The notes under the pieces are model-generated. The model saw only the letters and a list, made by a program, of their open reading frames with translations, was not told where the DNA came from and did not search any database. A stretch of DNA of 64,000 nucleotides from Amylibacter sp. IMCC11727 (GTDB lineage: Bacteria; Pseudomonadota; Alphaproteobacteria; Rhodobacterales; Rhodobacteraceae), in assembly GCF_029854195.1 (NCBI RefSeq), contig NZ_CP122960.1, positions 2,486,001-2,550,000 of the forward strand. The letters are read 5' to 3'. Positions within the stretch are counted from its first letter, which is position 1; each line of letters begins with the position of its first letter. A program made the translations under genes and the position numbers. Positions 60,174 through 64,000 of the stretch are shown here, piece by piece.

Positions 60174-61054
60174 TGCATCCCGCACCATCTGTTATCGTCT
60201 TCACTGCGCTTTCTGGCCTCGGCTTTGGGCTCTTGGCCTTCCTCGGCCTTGGCATCCCTGATGTGTCTGGCACCACGGCGTTCATCTTCTTCTTTATCGC
60301 CTATGCCCTTGCGGTTGGCGGGTTGATTTCCTCCACCTTCCACCTTGGCAATCCACAGCGCGCGCTCAAAGCGTTCAGCCAATGGCGCAGCTCTTGGCTG
60401 TCGCGCGAAGGCGTCTTTGCCGTTCTTGCGCTCAGTGTTACGGGCATCTACGCCGCTGCGTTGATCTTCCTTGATACGCGCTTGCCCATCGTCGGCATGA
60501 TCGGCGCCGCCTTGTCCATGGTTTCTGTGTTCTGCACCTCCATGATCTATGGCCAGCTGAAAACCGTGCCACGCTGGAACCAACCGATGACCCCTGCGCT
60601 GTTCGTTCTGTTTACCCTCGCAGGGGGTGCGCTGCTGGCCGCACAACTGAAACTGGCCGCAGTGTTCATGCTGATGCTCGGCGGCGCACAGGTGTTGCAT
60701 TGGCTGGTGGGGGACAAACGCCTCGCCATCGCAGGGGGCACAATTGAAGCCGCCACAGGCCTCGGCCATCTTGGCAAAGTGCGTCTGCTCGAAAGCCCGC
60801 ACAGCGGCAAAAACTATCTGCTCAAAGAAATGGCTCACGAGGTTGGCCGCAAACACGCGCAAAAACTGCGTATGATCACCATCCTGTTTGCCTCCCTGAT
60901 CCCAGCGGTTCTCTTGCTCCTGACAGCCCCAAGCCACGCAATCGCGGCCATCGCAGTGATCTTGCACCTGATTGGCCTCTTTGCGGGCCGCTGGCTGTTC
61001 TTTGCAGAAGCAGAGCACGTCGTGGCGCTCTACTACGACAAACATCGCAGCTAA
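60173..61054 (+). CDS. soeC: DmsC/NrfD-like membrane subunit (SoeC-like)
   Basis: 293 residues with about eight hydrophobic segments. The start (HPAPSVIVFTALSGLGFGLL) and the STFHLGNPQRALKAFSQWRSSWLSREG stretch are typical of DmsC, the quinol/quinone-reacting membrane anchor. It would pass electrons of sulfite oxidation to the quinone pool. The family lacks heme; no conserved histidine pair is seen. It overlaps soeB by one base, and a terminator follows 20 bases later. Confidence 0.9.
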   Translation: MHPAPSVIVFTALSGLGFGLLAFLGLGIPDVSGTTAFIFFFIAYALAVGGLISSTFHLGNPQRALKAFSQWRSSWLSREGVFAVLALSVTGIYAAALIFLDTRLPIVGMIGAALSMVSVFCTSMIYGQLKTVPRWNQPMTPALFVLFTLAGGALLAAQLKLAAVFMLMLGGAQVLHWLVGDKRLAIAGGTIEAATGLGHLGKVRLLESPHSGKNYLLKEMAHEVGRKHAQKLRMITILFASLIPAVLLLLTAPSHAIAAIAVILHLIGLFAGRWLFFAEAEHVVALYYDKHRS

Positions 61055-61073
61055 GCTGTTGCAAACCCGATCC

Positions 61074-61109
61074 AAAGCCCGCAGGTTCACGCCGCGCGGG
61101 CTTTTTCTT
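61074..61109 (+). terminator. Rho-independent terminator after soeC
   Basis: AAAGCCCGC (61074-61082) pairs with GCGGGCTTT (61096-61104) around 13 bases, then TTCTTT. It closes the soe operon. Confidence 0.85.
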
Positions 61110-61218
61110 TGATAGACACAACTGTGAGCAAATTAACCACCAGTATGCGGCTGCCCAGCGCTCACTACAGCCCCCCAATCAGCTCTAACTCGCCACATCT
61201 AACCCATCGGTTAACCCA

Positions 61219-61274
61219 GACGCGTTGTCTATGACGCGTGCTGTTAGACGCGTCGTATTAGACGCGTCACAGTT
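61219..61274. repeat. Four 14-bp tandem units with GACGCGT core
   Basis: ACGCGT occurs at 61220, 61234, 61248 and 61262, exactly 14 bases apart; each is preceded by G. Units three and four share TTAGACGCGTC. Two units have the eight-base palindrome GACGCGTC. The array looks like a row of protein binding sites or short iterons. No gene covers it. Confidence 0.75.
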
Positions 61275-61327
61275 TATACTCTGTTAAGAAATGACAAACG
61301 CACAGAGCAGCCCGTTGTACCCCTGCC

Positions 61328-61530
61328 ACAACAAAAAAAACGCTCTCAGGAGGCAGATCCGAGAGCGTTTCTTTTCGTGTCAGAGCCGATCAAATCGCAG
61401 GGGACGAGACCTGCTTTTCGTCGGCTTCGCTGTCTTTCACTTCGGTTTCCTCGGAAACTTACTCGTTACTTTAACAACTGGTGCATCGCACCCTACTGAC
61501 CTGGAGGTGGGCGGCTGTGCGCCCTGAAGT
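61328..61530 (-). ncRNA. Candidate structured RNA with strong terminator
   Basis: On the minus strand several hairpins lie in series: GGGCG/CGCCC (61520-61524 with 61509-61513), GGTGC/GCACC (61480-61492), GTTTC/GAAAC (61445-61458) and GACGA/TCGTC (61403-61422). The last element AAACGCTCTC/GAGAGCGTTT (61338-61370, perfect ten pairs) is followed by eight T on the minus strand; its 13-base loop has CCTCCT, complementary to the Shine-Dalgarno sequence. A 16-codon frame (61440-61390, GTG start, GAGGAA six bases ahead) lies inside. The hairpin could also end a plus-strand transcript (TTTCTTTT). No known RNA family was recognised. Confidence 0.35.
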
Positions 61531-61576
61531 CGAGAATGGTTATCGCCCAACTTTCCCTTGTTTTCTAGGGCCTATG

Positions 61577-61773
61577 CGTGAAACGACACATATTCTTCGT
61601 GAAATGAACCAAGTTTTTGCAATGTTAAATTGGCGCTTCGTGAAACGACACACCCTCGATTCCCCTGTGCAATTCACGAAGCGTCATATGACCACCACGC
61701 CATTGCCACAGCTTCGGCACGGGGCTGACACATTTCTGCCCGATTCTCTGCTTAACTGGGTGTAACTCACGAA
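61577..61773. repeat. Repeated CGTGAAACGACACA sites ahead of the LytTR gene
   Basis: CGTGAAACGACACA occurs identically at 61577-61590 and 61639-61652; CGTGAAATGAACC at 61598-61610 is a near copy. Inverted relatives TTCACGAA (61673-61680) and TCACGAA (61767-61773) follow, the last 26 bases before the start codon. Distances of 21 and 41 bases between the direct copies are near whole helical turns, suggesting binding by one regulator, possibly the LytTR protein itself. Confidence 0.6.
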
Positions 61774-61798
61774 AAACACTACAAAACGGGTCATTTGG

Positions 61799-62590
61799 AT
61801 GAATATCAACGTAATCTTCTCTGGTCGGGATCGAATCGTGCTTCACGCGCTGCCTGCAGTGATGTGGTTGGCCAGCTGTCTTTACACCGTTCTGATCATC
61901 CTGAACGCCCTTCCGCCTATGTTGTCGTCGAACTCGCCTGTGTCACTCAAAAACATTGCCGTCATTTTGATGTGTTTTTTGCTGATGTATCCCGTCTATC
62001 GGCTTGGCTTTATGGCAATCACCCGCAGGTTCCCTGACGCACCGATTGTAAAACGGGTCGCTGGCCTTTCGCTGATTTGCGTTGTCATTGGCGCGATCTG
62101 TCTGGTTGCCGCAATCCTTATCGCAGATATTGCCGGCAGCCCGCTCAGCAGTGCAGATACAAAATGGTATCTGCTAAACCTCCTGGTTGGCATGTTTCTG
62201 ATGCCCGTCTTCTTCTTTATCATCCGCGGTGGTTCGATTGTTCATGATCAGCTCACCAATGGTGGCAATGGTCACGCCGCACGCATGATCCTGCGCAAAC
62301 TCGGCCCTGATGCGGGGCAGAAACTCGTGCGCATGCAAAGCGCGGATCACTACGTAGAGGTCCACACAGAACGGGGTGCGAAACTGTTGTTGATGCGCCT
62401 CTCGGATGCCACTCAAATCCTAGAAACTTTCGATGGAGCGCAGGTGCATCGGTCCCATTGGGTGAATTATGCGGAAATCGCTGGGGTGGTGAAACGCAAT
62501 CGCAAAATCTGGCTTCGTATGTCAGACGGGGCCGAAGTCCCCGTGTCACGCAGCTATCGCCCATCTTTGCGCGCCGCTGGAATGATCTGA
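61799..62590 (+). CDS. Membrane-bound LytTR-family transcriptional regulator
   Basis: 263 residues. Four hydrophobic segments (about 15-38, 52-72, 87-112, 125-145) are followed by a LytTR DNA-binding domain (165-258; LVRMQSADHYVEVHTERGAK, VHRSHWVNYAEIAGVVKRN). Such proteins bind DNA while held in the inner membrane and are thought to sense envelope signals. Its upstream region has an unusual set of repeats that may be its own binding sites. The gene stops directly beside the convergent DMT permease gene. Confidence 0.88.
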   Translation: MNINVIFSGRDRIVLHALPAVMWLASCLYTVLIILNALPPMLSSNSPVSLKNIAVILMCFLLMYPVYRLGFMAITRRFPDAPIVKRVAGLSLICVVIGAICLVAAILIADIAGSPLSSADTKWYLLNLLVGMFLMPVFFFIIRGGSIVHDQLTNGGNGHAARMILRKLGPDAGQKLVRMQSADHYVEVHTERGAKLLLMRLSDATQILETFDGAQVHRSHWVNYAEIAGVVKRNRKIWLRMSDGAEVPVSRSYRPSLRAAGMI

Positions 62591-63493
62591 TCACTTCAAG
62601 AACAGCACCAGAACCAAGATGCTCAAAATCACCAACGCGATGCCCAACACCTCGCGTCGCGTCGTGGTTTCTTTGAAAATGAAGTAACTCGCGCAAAACG
62701 AAAAGATCAGCTCCACCTGCCCCAGCGCTTTAACATAAGCCGCGTTTTGCAGTGTGAACGCCGTAAACCAGCCAAGCGATCCAATCATCCCGGTCAGCCC
62801 CACCAAAAACGTCACACGCCAATGCCGTACCACTTTGGCGATCTCGCCCGCTTCGCGCAAACGCAACCAAACTGCCATAATCACGGATTGAAACACGGTC
62901 ACGCACATAAGCGTAAACACAGATCGCATCAGAAAATGCCCATCGCCCAGCGCCAATGACGCCCCACGGTAACCAATGGCCGACACCCCAAACAGCGCCC
63001 CACTGGCGAGCCCAATCCCCGCCGCGCGATTGAAAAATCGACGCCAACCATCGCCGCCCTCTGGGGGATCAGACAGTAAGATCACGCCAACCAGCCCAAT
63101 CACCACTGCCAACAGGCCATAGCCAGAAATCCCTTCGCCAAGCAGAATGGCCCCAACCAAGGCCGTTTGAATGGTCTCTGTTTTCTTAAAGGTGATGCCA
63201 ACCGCAAAATTTCTCTCGGAAAACAGCGCCACCACCAACATCGTCGCCAATATCTGCGCCACACCACCCATGGCCGCAAACGTCAGAAACCGCCCATTCA
63301 CTTGGGGCAATTCCCACCCATTGGCCCTAGTCAAAACGGCCAATAGCACCGCTGCCAACGGTGCGGCAAACACAAACCGCGCAAATGTTGCACCACCTGT
63401 ACTCAACCCCGTGGCCTTCAGATGCTTTTGCAACATAAAGCGCAGGTTTTGGCTAAACGCGGCGGCAATCGTGATCGGGATCCAAAGTTCCAT
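62591..63493 (-). CDS. EamA/DMT-family permease
   Basis: 300 residues with about ten hydrophobic segments and the EamA repeat. N-terminal MELWIPITIAAAFSQNLRFM and the end motif ELIFSFCASYFIFKETTTRREVLGIALVI (split by the last loop) are typical of the drug/metabolite transporter superfamily, usually exporters of amino acids or similar small molecules. ATG at 63493 is chosen; a longer frame adds ten residues without support. It is convergent with the LytTR gene with no gap. Substrate unknown. Confidence 0.83.
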   Translation of the reverse strand: MELWIPITIAAAFSQNLRFMLQKHLKATGLSTGGATFARFVFAAPLAAVLLAVLTRANGWELPQVNGRFLTFAAMGGVAQILATMLVVALFSERNFAVGITFKKTETIQTALVGAILLGEGISGYGLLAVVIGLVGVILLSDPPEGGDGWRRFFNRAAGIGLASGALFGVSAIGYRGASLALGDGHFLMRSVFTLMCVTVFQSVIMAVWLRLREAGEIAKVVRHWRVTFLVGLTGMIGSLGWFTAFTLQNAAYVKALGQVELIFSFCASYFIFKETTTRREVLGIALVILSILVLVLFLK

Positions 63494-63563
63494 AGCCCCC
63501 ACAAACCACGCCCCCCTCAAAAGGTCGAGCCATCCTGCTTAAATGTTCTTCAAATACACAAAA

Positions 63564-63593
63564 AAAACGCCCACTCCGAAAAGAAGGCGTTCC
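63564..63593 (-). terminator. Terminator after the UbiK-like gene
   Basis: AACGCC (63566-63571) pairs with GGCGTT (63586-63591) across 14 bases; on the minus strand a run of eight T follows. It lies 23 bases after the stop of the downstream-reading gene. Confidence 0.6.
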
Positions 63594-63615
63594 AATTCAG
63601 CTCTTAAAGCCGAAC

Positions 63616-63888
63616 TTACTTCTTAGCAGTCGTCTTTTTGGCCGCTGGCTTTTTCGCTTCCAACGCATCCAACCGCGCCATCAACGCCGCATTTTCCTCG
63701 CGCGCTTTTTGCGCCATCAGACGCACCGCATCAAATTCTTCGCGGCTTACGAAATCCCGATCCGCCAGCCAGCGATCCATCCAGCTTTTCATGGCTGTTT
63801 CCGCTTCGGTCTTGGCCCCTTGTGCCACGCCCATCGCGTTGGTCATCACTTTGCTGATGTCTTCAAAGAATTTGTTCTGGGTCTGCAT
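63616..63888 (-). CDS. ubiK: Accessory factor UbiK / BMFP family protein
   Basis: 90 residues. QTQNKFFEDISKVMTNAMGV, then DFVSREEFDAVRLMAQKARE and a coiled-coil end (ALMARLDALEAKK), match the BMFP/UbiK family, small coiled-coil trimers that help ubiquinone synthesis or lipid handling at the membrane. The C-terminus is a lysine-alanine tail (KPAAKKTTAKK) as in Rhodobacteraceae. ATG at 63888 follows AAGGGGG; the longer frame upstream lacks support. A divergent gene probably starts at 63944. Confidence 0.87.
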   Translation of the reverse strand: MQTQNKFFEDISKVMTNAMGVAQGAKTEAETAMKSWMDRWLADRDFVSREEFDAVRLMAQKAREENAALMARLDALEAKKPAAKKTTAKK

Positions 63889-63943
63889 CAGAGCCCCCTT
63901 ATCATTGCTGCGTTCCCTCGTTATATGGGAAGGAAATACCAAA

Positions 63944-64000
63944 ATGCAAAGCCCAAAGGCGCGACCCTTCGCCCCGTTTGGCGCAGTATCGGGGCAAAAT
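63944..64000 (+). CDS. Possible start of a gene running out of the window
   Basis: ATG at 63944 opens 19 codons (MQSPKARPFAPFGAVSGQN) to the window edge, with GGAAGG about ten bases upstream. It is divergent from ubiK. In some related genomes lgt occupies this spot, but the sequence seen does not resemble an Lgt N-terminus, so no name is given. Confidence 0.3.
   Translation, partial: MQSPKARPFAPFGAVSGQN

Noticed and set aside
60170..61090. 306-codon minus frame opposite soeC
   Set aside because: Antisense of a clear DmsC-like membrane protein; the translation is rich in histidine, glutamine and arginine with no domain.
61185..61220. Second CtrA site near the ACGCGT array
   Set aside because: CTAA and TTAAC are eight bases apart instead of seven and the first half is imperfect.
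61204..61274. CRISPR array
   Set aside because: The 14-base units are far too short and have no spacer-repeat alternation of CRISPR size; no cas gene is present.

Overview
The window comes from an alphaproteobacterium of the Rhodobacteraceae (Roseobacter-like, probably marine). Evidence for this is the nrdR-ribD / ribE-ribBA-ribH-nusB layout, the ethylmalonyl-CoA pathway genes ccr and ecm, a MocR-type TauR with tauABC, cytoplasmic sulfite dehydrogenase genes (soeABC-like), a LuxR/LuxI pair, and a tRNA-His that lacks G-1 and has A73, an alphaproteobacterial peculiarity. I saw no insertion sequence, integrase, prophage or CRISPR array, so this looks like ordinary chromosome with a few accessory patches.

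Layout. 1-1011: end of a two-gene membrane-protein operon of unknown role. 1189-10294: nrdR and the riboflavin genes ribD, ribE, ribBA, ribH with nusB, split by a divergent three-gene capsule export/Kdo-linker block (kpsS, a Wza/KpsD-like lipoprotein, kpsC). 10392-17504: an MFS permease, lldD, rplY, pth, a serine hydrolase, nfu, tsaB and a RimI-like acetyltransferase. 17501-22855: an SDR, an agmatinase-family ureohydrolase, an SLC13 permease with two RCK_C domains, and a RecD-like helicase. 22922-24656: AHL quorum-sensing genes luxI and luxR with a small gene in front, preceded by an exact CtrA-type TTAA-N7-TTAAC site. 24840-30833: ccr, Mn-type pyrophosphatase, a PlsB-like acyltransferase and ecm. 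30839-33110: a collagen-like membrane protein, a DUF1989 protein, a small DUF6324-like protein and tRNA-His.

33111-44662 is the most accessory-looking stretch. It holds a gene-poor 0.85 kb gap, an H-NOX-like protein that has lost the heme ligand and is coupled to an H-NOXA-GGDEF cyclase, a non-pyrrolysine MttB methyltransferase with a divergent GlxA/AraC regulator, a HAD phosphatase, and a MarR regulator in front of a 1065-residue self-sufficient reductive dehalogenase fused to its own flavin/2Fe-2S reductase. A PleD-like cyclase follows. 44678-46677 is an ECF sigma module with a small membrane protein, a CnrX/Spy-like sensor and a secreted EF-hand protein.

48034-61054 reads as a taurine/sulfonate gene set: TauR boxes, tauR, tauABC, pta and soeA-hydrolase-soeB-soeC. 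Taurine is imported; sulfoacetaldehyde cleavage would give acetyl phosphate (used by Pta) and sulfite (oxidised by SoeABC). The gene expected in the middle, xsc, is absent, and an AT-rich stretch with a zincin-like gene and a GNAT gene lies where it might be. 61055-61798 is a dense non-coding region with a 14-bp ACGCGT tandem array, a candidate structured RNA and repeated CGTGAAACGACACA sites, in front of a membrane LytTR regulator. The window ends with a DMT permease, a UbiK/BMFP protein and the possible start of another gene.
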